Below, one piece after another: positions 35,278-44,276 of a DNA stretch of 64,000 bases. This stretch comes from Echinicola sp. 20G. GTDB taxonomy: Bacteria; Bacteroidota; Bacteroidia; Cytophagales; Cyclobacteriaceae. The notes under the pieces were generated by a model, which saw only the letters and a list, made by a program, of their open reading frames with translations, did no database searches and was not told where the DNA came from. Position numbers and translations under genes: made by a program. Within the stretch, counting starts at the first letter, position 1. Each line of letters starts with the position of its first letter. The DNA lies in the NCBI RefSeq assembly GCF_015533855.1, contig NZ_AP024154.1:1491001-1555000 (forward strand), in the 5' to 3' direction.

Positions 35278-36006
35278 TTGAAAAATCTAGTAATAGATAT
35301 AGGAAATACTCGGATAAAAGCAGCGTTGTTTGAAGGATTGACCCTTCGAGAGGAATTCAGTGTGGAATACATGGATGAACTCAGGGGTCATATCGAAGAA
35401 TGGGCCTTTGACCATGTCATGGTAAGTTCTGTGCGCTGGAATAAGGAAGAGCTGGAGTTGATGCTACCTTTTGGGTTTTTGTTTTTGGACAGGGAGGCAC
35501 GATTTCCTGTGGAAAACCATTACGAAACTCCACATACGCTAGGACTTGATCGTCTGGCTGCGGCCATTGGAGCCTACAGTCTTGCAGAGAAAGGGCCAGT
35601 TTTGAGTGTGGACTTGGGCACATGTATCACTTTTGATTTTATAGATAGCGCTGATCGTTATTTGGGAGGCGCCATTAGCCCTGGTATGCAAATGAGGTTT
35701 CAGGCCATGAACCGCCAGACCGCCAAATTGCCATTGATTGAAATGGTTATGGGGGATGAGCCACCTGGTTTCATCGGAAAGAATACGGTGGAAGGGATGA
35801 AAAGCGGCGTTTATTATGGGATCCAAAAGGAAATAGAAGGAACTATCAGCCAATATCAGCATCAACATCAAGGTTTAAAGGTCTTTATTTGTGGAGGTGA
35901 TGCAAAATTCTTTGAAAGCTTAACAAAAGACCACATATTTGTAATCCCCAATTTGGTCCTGCATGGATTGAATAGAATTTTAATTTACAATGTCAATAAA
36001 AACTAG
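35278..36006 (+). CDS. coaX: Type III pantothenate kinase
   Basis: First committed enzyme of coenzyme A synthesis, phosphorylating pantothenate (type III, acetyl-CoA insensitive). From the TTG at 35278 the protein is 242 aa and begins MKNLVIDIGNTRIKAAL, exactly the family start; codons further upstream encode unlike sequence. Other motifs are TPHTLGLDRLAAAIGA, VLSVDLGTCITFDF with the catalytic Asp, and GGAISPGMQMR. It overlaps the next gene by 17 bp, so it leads the envelope cluster. Confidence 0.93.
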   Translation: MKNLVIDIGNTRIKAALFEGLTLREEFSVEYMDELRGHIEEWAFDHVMVSSVRWNKEELELMLPFGFLFLDREARFPVENHYETPHTLGLDRLAAAIGAYSLAEKGPVLSVDLGTCITFDFIDSADRYLGGAISPGMQMRFQAMNRQTAKLPLIEMVMGDEPPGFIGKNTVEGMKSGVYYGIQKEIEGTISQYQHQHQGLKVFICGGDAKFFESLTKDHIFVIPNLVLHGLNRILIYNVNKN

Positions 36007-37273
36007 ACTGCAGTTAATTGGTGCATTTTGTGCCATTTTCATATTTACGCAAGCAAAAGGACAGATTGGTTCCTCTACCTATAGTTCTATCGGGATCGGA
36101 GACATGAACAACTCCGGGCTGACACCGAACCAAGCAATGGGTGGCCTAGGGATTAGTTATGGCGATGCTTGGTCTGTCAATCAGGTGAACCCTGCCCTTT
36201 CAGTAAAAAACAATGTGTTTAATTTTCAAGCTGCTTTCAATTACAAGCGGTTCACTGCCGAAACAGCTACCAGTTCTTCTACCCTTGATGGTGGTGGCCT
36301 GAGTAATGTGGTAATGTCATTGCCTATCAAACCAAGAAAATGGACAGTAGGTATGGGACTAAACCAAATCAGTACGGTTGATTTTGAACATTTGGTGGAG
36401 GCTCCCGTAGTCAATTCGGACTTGAATTCTGTGAGCAGGATAAGAGGAAGAGGAGGAATTAGTGAAGTGTATATTTCTACTGGTTTTGAGCTTTTCAGGA
36501 ATTTTAACCTTGGTTTTCATGGATCTTACATCTTCGGATCTACGATAAAACGACAACAGCTTACTTTAGTGGATGAGGATGGTGTTTTACAAGGTGTTTC
36601 CTCAGAATATTATGACAGATTAAGTTTGAATGATTTTTCCTTTAAGGGAGGGGCACATTATGCAATTCGTACCGGGGAGCGCAGTAGGTTGAATTTTGGC
36701 GCTATTTATCACGTTTTTGGTGACTTAGATGGAAAAAAGTTTGCAAAAATGGCGGATATTGGCCAAGCTAGCGATCCGGATTCAAATGGACAGACCGTAT
36801 TCAATAACGAAAAGGGTAGTATTTATTTACCTAATAAGTTAGGTTATGGTATATCTTTCGAAAAAATCAATAAATTTGTAATTGGTCTTGAGGCTCAGCA
36901 TCAGGATTTTAGGGAATATGAATCTTTCATAGGCTTAAATGAAGGTCTTGGAAATTCATTTAAAGTAGGCCTCGGTGGACAATTTGTTCCCGATATTTAC
37001 TCCTTGGAGAGTGCTTTTATGCGGTCTACATTCCGGGCAGGGGTTGAATTTGAGCAAACCCCTTATCTGATAGGCCAAAATAAGGTCAATGATATTGGCA
37101 TTAATTTTGGAGCTTCTGTTCCTATGAACAGCTTATCACTCTTAAACATGGCTGTGAAAGTGGGACAGAGAGGTACAACAGAAAATGGCTTGGTTAAGGA
37201 AAACTATTTTAAGGTTTCACTTGGCTTCTCCATCAATGATAACAGTTGGTTCTACAAAAAAGTATTTGAATAA
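35990..37273 (+). CDS. Putative outer-membrane beta-barrel protein
   Basis: 427-aa protein with a signal peptide (residues ~10-24, cleavage near TQAKGQ) and a body of alternating hydrophobic/polar strands rich in Gly, Ser and aromatic residues (FNFQAAFNYKRF; GFELFRNFNLGFHGSYIFG), ending in aromatic residues as expected for an outer-membrane barrel. The NQAMGGLGISYGDAWSVNQVNPA start recalls FadL/PorV-like Bacteroidota barrels. Position between coaX and a TPR protein upstream of lptC suggests envelope assembly or type IX-related function, but this is inference. Confidence 0.78.
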   Translation: MSIKTRLQLIGAFCAIFIFTQAKGQIGSSTYSSIGIGDMNNSGLTPNQAMGGLGISYGDAWSVNQVNPALSVKNNVFNFQAAFNYKRFTAETATSSSTLDGGGLSNVVMSLPIKPRKWTVGMGLNQISTVDFEHLVEAPVVNSDLNSVSRIRGRGGISEVYISTGFELFRNFNLGFHGSYIFGSTIKRQQLTLVDEDGVLQGVSSEYYDRLSLNDFSFKGGAHYAIRTGERSRLNFGAIYHVFGDLDGKKFAKMADIGQASDPDSNGQTVFNNEKGSIYLPNKLGYGISFEKINKFVIGLEAQHQDFREYESFIGLNEGLGNSFKVGLGGQFVPDIYSLESAFMRSTFRAGVEFEQTPYLIGQNKVNDIGINFGASVPMNSLSLLNMAVKVGQRGTTENGLVKENYFKVSLGFSINDNSWFYKKVFE

Positions 37274-37284
37274 ACATAATAAGT

Positions 37285-38589
37285 ATGAAAGCTAAATTTG
37301 CATTATTAGGGTTATTGTCTTTTGCATTAGCGGGCATGGCACAGGCACAGGATAACTGGAACTGGCCTTCTGATTCAGCCTTGGAATCAAAGGCTAGGGA
37401 GTATAACGCTGCCTACAACGATTACATGAAAGCCGATCAATTTATTGCGGCTACCAAACCTTTGAACTGGTTATTGGTCAATGCACCAGACCTTAATGAG
37501 GCCATTTATATCAATGGTGTCACCGTTTATAATGGTGCTGCTGATGAAACTTCCGATGAAGCTCAGAAAAAGATTTATCAAGATTCTGTAATGACCATTT
37601 ATGATTTGAGAGCTGAGAAATACAATAATGAGGCTGCTTGGATTGAAAACAAGGCTTATTACGGTTACAGATACTATAGAAGTGATAAAGACAAAGTTGG
37701 AGATGCGGCTTCTTTCTTTGCTAGAGATATTGAACTAAATGGTGAAATCAACACTTTTGGTTTGGTTCCTGCCTATTTTGATTTGGTGTATAGGAATAAT
37801 GCATACAACAATGCTTACACTCCTGAGGAGGTATTGGCGATATATGAAAATCTTAATGCAAGATTGGATAAAGCGGAAGCTGCTGGAGAAGATGTATCAG
37901 GACAGAGAAATACACTTGACCAAATTTTGGTAAATATGGAAATCATCGATTGTGATTTCATTGAAAATAAAATGGGACCAAAACTAGTAGCAGACCCGAG
38001 TAATGTCAAGTTAGCCAAACAAATTTTCCAGTATTCTGTTACCTATAAATGTACTTCTTCTGAAACCTTTACAAAGGCATTGGAGGTAGTGGATAATGAT
38101 AATCCAACTTTCTCTACTTCTCAAGTAAGGGGAATGAGATATATTCAAAGCGATGAGCCTGCTAAAGCTGTGGAAATGTTCCAAAGAGCACTTGAGTTGG
38201 CTGAGAATGATGCTCAGAGAGCTGAAGTTAGTTTTGACTTGGCGCGAGCACAAGCTAAAATTGGTCAGAAGTCAGCTGCAAGACAGTCTGCAATGAAAGC
38301 GGCTGAGTTGGATTCCAAATTGGCTTCTGATGCTTGGTCTTTGATCGGTGGATTGTACATGACCTCTGCCAATGATTGTAGAGGTGGTCAGAGCCGTGTA
38401 AAAGATTACTCTATCTTTATCGCTGCTTATGATGCCTTCGCCAAGGCAGGTGACAATTCAGGAATGGCTAGTGCCAAAGCACGCTTCCCTTCCAAAGAGG
38501 AGTTGTTTACTGAAGGTTACCAAGTAGGCCAAACCATCAGCACTGGATGTTGGGTAGGTCAGACGGTTTCTTTGAAAACCAGAGATTAA
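37285..38589 (+). CDS. Exported tetratricopeptide-repeat protein
   Basis: 434-aa protein with a signal peptide (MKAKFALLGLLSFALAGMAQA) and TPR-like helical pairs (AVEMFQRALELAENDAQRAEV; ARQSAMKAAELDSKLASDAW). A few cysteines (for example in IDCDFIENK, YKCTSSE, NDCRGG and TGCWVGQ) could form periplasmic disulfides. It begins 11 bp after the barrel gene. A terminator follows at 38629-38656, ending the first half of the cluster. Role unknown; an envelope scaffold is likely. Confidence 0.82.
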   Translation: MKAKFALLGLLSFALAGMAQAQDNWNWPSDSALESKAREYNAAYNDYMKADQFIAATKPLNWLLVNAPDLNEAIYINGVTVYNGAADETSDEAQKKIYQDSVMTIYDLRAEKYNNEAAWIENKAYYGYRYYRSDKDKVGDAASFFARDIELNGEINTFGLVPAYFDLVYRNNAYNNAYTPEEVLAIYENLNARLDKAEAAGEDVSGQRNTLDQILVNMEIIDCDFIENKMGPKLVADPSNVKLAKQIFQYSVTYKCTSSETFTKALEVVDNDNPTFSTSQVRGMRYIQSDEPAKAVEMFQRALELAENDAQRAEVSFDLARAQAKIGQKSAARQSAMKAAELDSKLASDAWSLIGGLYMTSANDCRGGQSRVKDYSIFIAAYDAFAKAGDNSGMASAKARFPSKEELFTEGYQVGQTISTGCWVGQTVSLKTRD

Positions 38590-38628
38590 TATTATTGACA
38601 TAAGGAGCATTAGCTCTCCTGATCATAC

Positions 38629-38656
38629 TTAAAAGGCGGTTTTTATAACCGCCTTT
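38629..38656 (+). terminator. Intrinsic terminator after the exported TPR gene
   Basis: Perfect 11-bp stem AAAAGGCGGTT/AACCGCCTTTT with a 5-nt loop and trailing T residues. It splits the envelope cluster into two transcription units. Confidence 0.9.
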
Positions 38657-38674
38657 TTGCTTTACTCGTATTGC

Positions 38675-38708
38675 TATTTGGTAATTAACACGATTAATTT
38701 GATAGATT
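38675..38708 (+). promoter_or_regulatory. Promoter of the lptC unit
   Basis: TTTG (38675-38678), a 22-bp spacer, then TAGATTTG (38701-38708). The lptC ATG at 38715 follows 6 bp later, implying an extremely short or absent 5' leader. Confidence 0.65.
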
Positions 38709-38714
38709 TGTAAC

Positions 38715-39266
38715 ATGAAACGAGTCGCTTTTATTTTTCTGGTAATTGTAATGGCTGCTTCCTGTCGGGAAAGTGTGGATTTGAGGCAATTGGAGAACTA
38801 TGATGGGCCTGTGAGAGTGACTACAGCCATGGAGGTTTTCAGAAGTGATTCGGCAGTAGTTCGGATTAAGATGACGGCACCCAGGCAATTGGTGTTTTCT
38901 AATAATGATATGGAATTTCCAGAGGGGATTTTGATCCACTTTTATGAAACGGATGGTGTACTCAGTTCAACTATTAGGGCTGATAGAGCTTATTACGATC
39001 ATAAAGAGAACCTGTACCGCGGAGAAGGAGATGTCCGGGTTCATAATATCGAAAAAGGCAATAAGCTAAACTCCGAAGAGCTTTTTTGGGATGAGCGAAA
39101 AGGAATAATATTTACCGAGAAATTTGTAACGGTCACAAAGAAAAACGGAACGGTTATTCACGGGACTGGAATGGAAGCTGATGAAAGCTTCAATGAATAT
39201 ACCTTCTATAAAATTGTTGATAGTCCGATTGTAATCGAAGAGGGACCATCCAATACTGAAAATTAG
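38715..39266 (+). CDS. lptC: LPS export ABC transporter periplasmic protein LptC
   Basis: 183-aa lipoprotein-type LptC: the signal MKRVAFIFLVIVMAASC has a lipobox ending in Cys17, unlike the membrane-helix anchor of E. coli LptC. The body has the LptC/OstA fold signature seen as GILIHFYETDGVLSSTIRADRAYYDHKENLYRGEGDV-like beta-jellyroll repeats, ending in the acidic HGTGMEADESFNEY. It would pass lipopolysaccharide or lipooligosaccharide from LptBFG to LptA. lptB, lptF and lptG are not in the window. Confidence 0.88.
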   Translation: MKRVAFIFLVIVMAASCRESVDLRQLENYDGPVRVTTAMEVFRSDSAVVRIKMTAPRQLVFSNNDMEFPEGILIHFYETDGVLSSTIRADRAYYDHKENLYRGEGDVRVHNIEKGNKLNSEELFWDERKGIIFTEKFVTVTKKNGTVIHGTGMEADESFNEYTFYKIVDSPIVIEEGPSNTEN

Positions 39267-39291
39267 ATACCTTTATGGGTATAGGAATAAT

Positions 39292-39507
39292 ATGAAACTA
39301 AAAGGAATAATTTTATTATCATTATCTGCTGCTTTGGTCATTATAGGGACGCATGTCACCATGACCCAAGGCATTACTTTTTCATATCCTATTTTTATGT
39401 TTGCTGTGGCCATGTTATTTTGGTACAAGTACTTAAAAACAAAGTGGACTGAACAAGATCAGGAAGAAGTAGGTCAGCAACAAGACAGGAAGAAAAAAAG
39501 CAGATAA
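39292..39507 (+). CDS. Small two-segment membrane protein between lptC and the CNNM gene
   Basis: 71-aa protein with two hydrophobic segments (residues ~5-23 and ~30-45) and a basic, glutamine-rich tail (GQQQDRKKKSR). No motif is recognised. Its stop codon overlaps the start of the CNNM gene by one base (TAATG), so the two are translationally coupled. By position it may be an accessory subunit of the membrane CNNM protein, which is inference. Confidence 0.75.
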   Translation: MKLKGIILLSLSAALVIIGTHVTMTQGITFSYPIFMFAVAMLFWYKYLKTKWTEQDQEEVGQQQDRKKKSR

Positions 39508-40772
39508 TGGAATATCACTATTTGGGCTACGTCCTCATCACCTTATTGTTTTCAGCATTGTTTTCAGGCTTGGAGATTGCATTTGTGTCTGCCAATAAAC
39601 TGCAGATTGAGTTGCAAAATAAGCAGGGAAGCTTTACGGGAAAGGTATTGGCAGGATTTGTCAAAAACCCTGGCCAGTTTATTGGCACTACCCTGCTTGG
39701 CAATACTGTGTCACTTGTGGTTTATGGTATTTTTATGGCCTATTTGCTGGAGCCTACCATTCAGTTTTACCTGCCTGAAGGCCTGAACCATCAAGCAGCC
39801 GTAATGATCATTCAGACAATTATATCTACTCTTATTGTACTGATCACAGCAGAGTTTATTCCCAAGAGCATTTTTATGCTCAATCCCAATAATTTGTTAA
39901 GCTTTTTTGCTGTTCCGTTTACGGTGATTTATTACATCATGTATCCGATTGTGTGGTTGATTGTGGGGATGTCCAGGCTTTTTATTACACATGTTTTGGG
40001 GTTGGAGTACAGCGAGGACAAACCGGTTTTTAAAATTACCGATCTCAATAGCTTTATTCAGGACAATTTGGAAACTGAAGGAGATGAAGGTATGGATATC
40101 GATACCAAGATCTTTGACAATGCAGTAGAGTTCAAAAAGGTAAAGGCTCGGGACTGCATGGTTCCAAGGACAGACATTGTGGCGGTAGATGAGGAGGACA
40201 GTATTGAGGATCTGAAAGGAACGTTTATGGAGAGTGGCCATTCCAAGATCATAGTTTACAAAGAAAATATAGATGATGTCATTGGCTATTGTCATCACTT
40301 AGAGCTGTTCAAGAAGCCTAAAAAGATCACAGATATTCTCACCCCCATTATTATCGTGCCCGAGACGGCTTTGGTTCATGAGCTTTTGGTACAGTTTATT
40401 GCCGAAAGAAAGAGCTTGGCCTTGGTGGTAGATGAGTTTGGTGGCACCAGTGGCATTGTAAGTATGGAAGATATTATCGAGGAGATTTTTGGGGAGATTG
40501 AGGATGAATATGATAATGATGACTTGATTGAGCAAGAGATTTCAGATAATGAGTATTTATTGAGTGCCAGACATGAAATAGATTACCTGAACGAAAAATA
40601 TGATTGGAATTTACCGGAGGGAGATTACGATACCCTTTCTGGATTCATCCTTTCAGTAACTGAAAATATTCCTAAAAAAGGTGAGTCGGCTACTTATGGC
40701 CCCTTCACATTTACGGTGGTTTCCAAGCAGGATCACCGTATTGATACAGTAAAATTAAAGATAAATACCTAA
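39507..40772 (+). CDS. CNNM/CBS/CorC-domain membrane protein (hemolysin-C family, GldE-like)
   Basis: 421-aa protein with an N-terminal CNNM/DUF21 transmembrane domain (residues ~1-175; FSALFSGLEIAFVSANK, TTLLGNTVSLVVYG), a CBS pair (KVKARDCMVPRTDIVAVD; DILTPIIIVPETALVHELL) and a C-terminal CorC/HlyC domain (EYLLSARHEIDYLNEKYDWNLPEGDYDTLSGFIL region). Relatives are Mg2+/Co2+ efflux factors, and the Bacteroidota gliding protein GldE belongs here. No gldD neighbour is present, so the name GldE is not given. Confidence 0.9.
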   Translation: MEYHYLGYVLITLLFSALFSGLEIAFVSANKLQIELQNKQGSFTGKVLAGFVKNPGQFIGTTLLGNTVSLVVYGIFMAYLLEPTIQFYLPEGLNHQAAVMIIQTIISTLIVLITAEFIPKSIFMLNPNNLLSFFAVPFTVIYYIMYPIVWLIVGMSRLFITHVLGLEYSEDKPVFKITDLNSFIQDNLETEGDEGMDIDTKIFDNAVEFKKVKARDCMVPRTDIVAVDEEDSIEDLKGTFMESGHSKIIVYKENIDDVIGYCHHLELFKKPKKITDILTPIIIVPETALVHELLVQFIAERKSLALVVDEFGGTSGIVSMEDIIEEIFGEIEDEYDNDDLIEQEISDNEYLLSARHEIDYLNEKYDWNLPEGDYDTLSGFILSVTENIPKKGESATYGPFTFTVVSKQDHRIDTVKLKINT

Positions 40773-40862
40773 TAGAGTACAATAAGTAATTTATTGATAG
40801 TGATAATATTTTGAATTTACCGCTAGATGTAATTATTTTGCGACACTTCAAAAACTAGAAGA

Positions 40863-42971
40863 ATGGCGTTAATAAAAGAAATCAGACAGAGAACAGGTCT
40901 TGCAATCGGTGTTATTGCAGTAGGGTTGATACTTTTCCTTGTAGGGGGAGACTTATTGGGCCCAAATTCAATGCTTTTAGGAGGCAGGGATACCGTTGTA
41001 GGTGAAATTAACGGAGAGGAAATTTCCTATGAGGAGTATATTGACCAAGTAGAGCGGTTTAAATTAAACTACCAACAAAACACTGGTAGAAATCCATCAG
41101 AGAATGAGATGTACAGCATTCGTGAGCAGGCATGGCAGGCCATGATAGTGAAGCGTGTATTCTCTGAGCAGTATGAAGCGTTGGGCATGACCATTTCTGA
41201 TGAGGAATTGGTGGACATGGTTCAGGGTAAAAACATTGTGGCGGAATTACGTCAGCAATTGACCAACCCAGAAACTGGCCAGTTCGACAGACAGCAATTG
41301 ATTGCTTTCTTGCAGTCTTTGGAATCAGCACCTGCACAGCAGAGAGCTTTCTGGGCACAGCAAGAACAGACTTTCGCTGATTCTAGGCTTCGAATCAAAT
41401 ATGACAACCTATTGGCGGCTTCTTCCTTTGCGAACAAAGAGGAAGGTGCTTTGCAATACAGAATGCAAAGTTCTGTAGCCGATATCGAGCATTTGTTTGT
41501 TCCATTCTATGCAGTTTCAGATTCAGCGGTTAGTATCAGTGAATCTGATCTAAAAGCCTACCTTTCTGAAAACGAGGAGAAGTTTGAAGGAGCGAATACC
41601 AGAGATATCTCTTATATCAGGTTTGATCTTTATCCAAGCGGAGAAGATTCTGCAACAGTGATTCAGCAAATCTCTCAATTGACTGAGGAGCTAAGCAGTG
41701 CATCCAACGATTCTGTTTTTGTATTAAGAAATTCAGAAATTTCCAATCCATTCAGAACATATTTGCCAGGTGAGGAACTTCCAGCTTTGTTGACCTCCAA
41801 TGTGGAGGATCCTGAAGAAGGAGCAGTGTATGGTCCTTATATTACGGACAGAAGCACTTATGTGACTTATAAGGTTTCCCAGAAATTTGACGGTACACCT
41901 AGAATGAGAGCCAGCCATATTTTGTTTGGTACTCAGGGAATGGATGATGCTGCTAAAGCAGAAGCGAAAGCTCAAGCGGAGAAAGTATTGGCTGAACTAA
42001 AAGACGGTGGTAACTTCTTTGCTGCTGCTCAGCAATATGGACAAGATGGAACTGCCCAAAGGGGTGGTGATCTGGGATGGTTCGCCAAAGAGGATTTTGT
42101 AGAGCCATTTGCTGATGCGGTATTTGCAGCGAAGTCAACTGGTCTTATCAACAGCCTGGTGGAAACAGAGTATGGTTACCATATCATTTCTGTTACCGAG
42201 ATGCCTCAAACAGCTACTGTGAAGCTGGCAACCTTGGAACTTGAATTGGGACCAAGTGATGCGACCAGAAATGAGATTTTCAGAAATGCGGATTACTTTG
42301 CTGCTAATACAGGCAACGCAGATGAATTCAAAACAAATGCTGAGAAAGATGGATACAGAGTGCTTCAGGCTAATAGCCTTGGTACCAATGCAAGAAGTAT
42401 CAACAATCTTGGAGGAGCCAGAGAAGTCGTAAGATGGGCATTCAATGATGCTTCCGTAGGAAGTGTTTCACCTGTATTTGAATTGGACAATGCGTATGTG
42501 GTGGCTATGTTAAGAGGAGAAACTGAAGAAGGAGATGTTACTTTGGATCAAGTAAGAGCTGAAGTGATGGCTCAAGTAAGAAACGAAAAGAAGGCAGCTT
42601 ATATCAGTGAGAAACTAAAAGGTAAGGAGAGCTTAGAAGCAATGAAGGAAGTTTTTCCTGAATATGCTTCTGTAGGTACTGCTGCTGACCTAAAATTAAG
42701 TGATAATACGATTCCAGGAGTTGGTTATGCTCCTAAAGCTGTTGGAGCGGTATTTGGCCTGAAACAAGGACAAGTAACCCAGCCTATCAAAGAGGATATT
42801 GGGGTGATAGTAGCTAAGCTGAACAGCATTACTCCTGCTGGTGAAGTGGCTGACTATAGCATGTACCAAAACCAATTGCAGGCCAGCGCGCAACAAAGAA
42901 CTACTTATATGATCATGATGGCTGCTCAAGAGTTGGCCAATGTGAAAGACTTTAGATATAAATTCTTCTAA
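40863..42971 (+). CDS. Periplasmic peptidyl-prolyl isomerase, PpiD/SurA-like
   Basis: 702-aa inner-membrane-anchored chaperone. One N-terminal membrane segment (residues ~13-30) precedes a SurA_N-like domain (GEINGEEISYEEYIDQVERF; IREQAWQAMIVKRVFSEQYE). A parvulin domain lies in the middle (MRASHILFGTQ; GGDLGWFAKEDFVEPFADAVF; EYGYHIISV), and a second, diverged segment forms the C-terminal third. It should help outer-membrane proteins fold, consistent with the barrel/LptC neighbours. It starts 90 bp after the CNNM gene and ends at a strong terminator. Confidence 0.9.
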   Translation: MALIKEIRQRTGLAIGVIAVGLILFLVGGDLLGPNSMLLGGRDTVVGEINGEEISYEEYIDQVERFKLNYQQNTGRNPSENEMYSIREQAWQAMIVKRVFSEQYEALGMTISDEELVDMVQGKNIVAELRQQLTNPETGQFDRQQLIAFLQSLESAPAQQRAFWAQQEQTFADSRLRIKYDNLLAASSFANKEEGALQYRMQSSVADIEHLFVPFYAVSDSAVSISESDLKAYLSENEEKFEGANTRDISYIRFDLYPSGEDSATVIQQISQLTEELSSASNDSVFVLRNSEISNPFRTYLPGEELPALLTSNVEDPEEGAVYGPYITDRSTYVTYKVSQKFDGTPRMRASHILFGTQGMDDAAKAEAKAQAEKVLAELKDGGNFFAAAQQYGQDGTAQRGGDLGWFAKEDFVEPFADAVFAAKSTGLINSLVETEYGYHIISVTEMPQTATVKLATLELELGPSDATRNEIFRNADYFAANTGNADEFKTNAEKDGYRVLQANSLGTNARSINNLGGAREVVRWAFNDASVGSVSPVFELDNAYVVAMLRGETEEGDVTLDQVRAEVMAQVRNEKKAAYISEKLKGKESLEAMKEVFPEYASVGTAADLKLSDNTIPGVGYAPKAVGAVFGLKQGQVTQPIKEDIGVIVAKLNSITPAGEVADYSMYQNQLQASAQQRTTYMIMMAAQELANVKDFRYKFF

Positions 42972-42994
42972 TGGAAGAAGGTTAAATCATAAAG

Positions 42995-43024
42995 AATCCC
43001 ATCCTCTAATGAGGGTGGGATTTT
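42995..43024 (+). terminator. Intrinsic terminator ending the envelope cluster
   Basis: 12-bp stem AATCCCATCCTC/GAGGGTGGGATT (one T-G wobble) with a TAAT loop, then TTTT. Confidence 0.88.
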
Positions 43025-43080
43025 CTTGTTTATGGATTTAATTTTTTATCTATCGCGTTAATAAAGTAAATTCGATAATT

Positions 43081-43347
43081 ATGAATAAAGTATTTGATAA
43101 AGCAGCGTTCAAAGAAAAACTGGATGAGCAGACTACTTTTCCTGCATTGTACATGTTCAAGTTTATTGTGCCTAAAGGAAAAGAGGATGAAGTAAAGCGA
43201 TTATTGCCGAACAACGAAATTACTTTCAAAGCCTCTGCCAAGGGGACTTATATCAGTGCTACGATCAAAGCCATGATGAAAGACAGTGAGGCAATTATTA
43301 AAGTATATGAGGAGGCTTCAAAGATAGAAGGTATTATCTCACTTTAA
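43081..43347 (+). CDS. DUF493 family protein
   Basis: 88-aa soluble protein resembling the YbeD/DUF493 ferredoxin-like family, thought to be a small regulatory fold. The characteristic core is [14 protein letters not shown] near the N-terminus and [34 protein letters not shown] near the end. No catalytic residues are known. First gene of a run of four tightly spaced genes up to suhB. Confidence 0.82.
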   Translation: MNKVFDKAAFKEKLDEQTTFPALYMFKFIVPKGKEDEVKRLLPNNEITFKASAKGTYISATIKAMMKDSEAIIKVYEEASKIEGIISL

Positions 43348-43358
43348 AAAAGACAGTT

Positions 43359-43589
43359 ATGTGGCCAGAGGAAAACAACCGATTAAAAAAGACATTTGAA
43401 TTTTCAGATTTCACAGAAGCTTTTGCTTTTATGTGTAGGGTCGCTTTTTTGGCAGAAGCCCACCAGCATCACCCTAACTGGAGCAATGTTTATAATAAAG
43501 TGACCATAGAGCTTACCACACATGATCAAGGAAATGTGGTTACTGACAAAGACAGAAAGCTGGCTGAGGCAATAGATCAACTGACCTGA
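43359..43589 (+). CDS. 4a-hydroxytetrahydrobiopterin dehydratase (pterin-4-alpha-carbinolamine dehydratase)
   Basis: 76-aa enzyme of the DCoH/PhhB family that dehydrates the pterin carbinolamine formed by aromatic amino-acid hydroxylases. The catalytic histidine cluster is present in EAHQHHPNW (residues 33-41), followed by the fold-typical [17 protein letters not shown]. It is shorter than the usual ~95-110 aa at the N-terminus. No aromatic hydroxylase is in the window. The stop codon overlaps the rsmI start (TGATG). Confidence 0.9.
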   Translation: MWPEENNRLKKTFEFSDFTEAFAFMCRVAFLAEAHQHHPNWSNVYNKVTIELTTHDQGNVVTDKDRKLAEAIDQLT

Positions 43590-44275
43590 TGACTGAAGAA
43601 AAGCATACCCATTTGTTTGTGGTCCCCACACCTATTGGGAATTTGAAGGATATTACTTTAAGGGCCATCGAGGTATTAAAAACAGTAGACGTTATCCTAG
43701 CAGAAGATACCCGAACAACGGGCAAACTTCTCAAGCACCTCGAGATTCAGCGCCCATTGCAGAGTTATCATATTTTTAATGAACACAAGACAGTAGAAAA
43801 ACTCATTTCCAGAATGGAGAATGGGGAGCGATTTGCCCTAGTGAGTGATGCAGGTACACCAGCGATTTCCGATCCAGGATTTTTATTGGTGCGGGCAGCC
43901 AGAGAGGCTGAGCTGGAAGTGAACTGCCTGCCAGGAGCTACTGCTTTTGTTCCTGCCTTGGTCAATTCTGCCCTTCCCAATGACCGTTTCGTTTTTGAAG
44001 GTTTTTTACCTCATAAAAAAGGCCGGAAGACAAGGATAGAAAATCTACAAGAAGAAGTCAGGACCATGATATTTTATGAGTCCCCACACAGGCTTTTAAA
44101 AACCCTTATACAGTTCAAAGAGGCATTTGGTGCAGACCGCTTAGCCTGCGTCTCTAGAGAGCTTACAAAGCTGTATGAGGAGAATATCAGAGGGACCTTG
44201 GAAGAACTAGTCGAATATTATCAAGAAAACACCATAAAAGGAGAAATAGTAATCACCGTATCAGGAAAAAATTAA
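43589..44275 (+). CDS. rsmI: 16S rRNA (cytidine(1402)-2'-O)-methyltransferase
   Basis: SAM-dependent methylase of the ribosomal decoding centre. The 228-aa protein has the RsmI start VVPTPIGNLKDITLRAIEVL, then EDTRTTGKLLKHLEI, YHIFNEH, LVSDAGTPAISDPGFLLVR and the C-terminal ESPHRLLKTL and VSRELTKLYEE. It is somewhat shorter than E. coli RsmI (~286 aa), lacking the extra C-terminal domain. One base separates it from suhB, and it overlaps the dehydratase gene upstream. Confidence 0.96.
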   Translation: MTEEKHTHLFVVPTPIGNLKDITLRAIEVLKTVDVILAEDTRTTGKLLKHLEIQRPLQSYHIFNEHKTVEKLISRMENGERFALVSDAGTPAISDPGFLLVRAAREAELEVNCLPGATAFVPALVNSALPNDRFVFEGFLPHKKGRKTRIENLQEEVRTMIFYESPHRLLKTLIQFKEAFGADRLACVSRELTKLYEENIRGTLEELVEYYQENTIKGEIVITVSGKN

Positions 44276-44276
44276 G

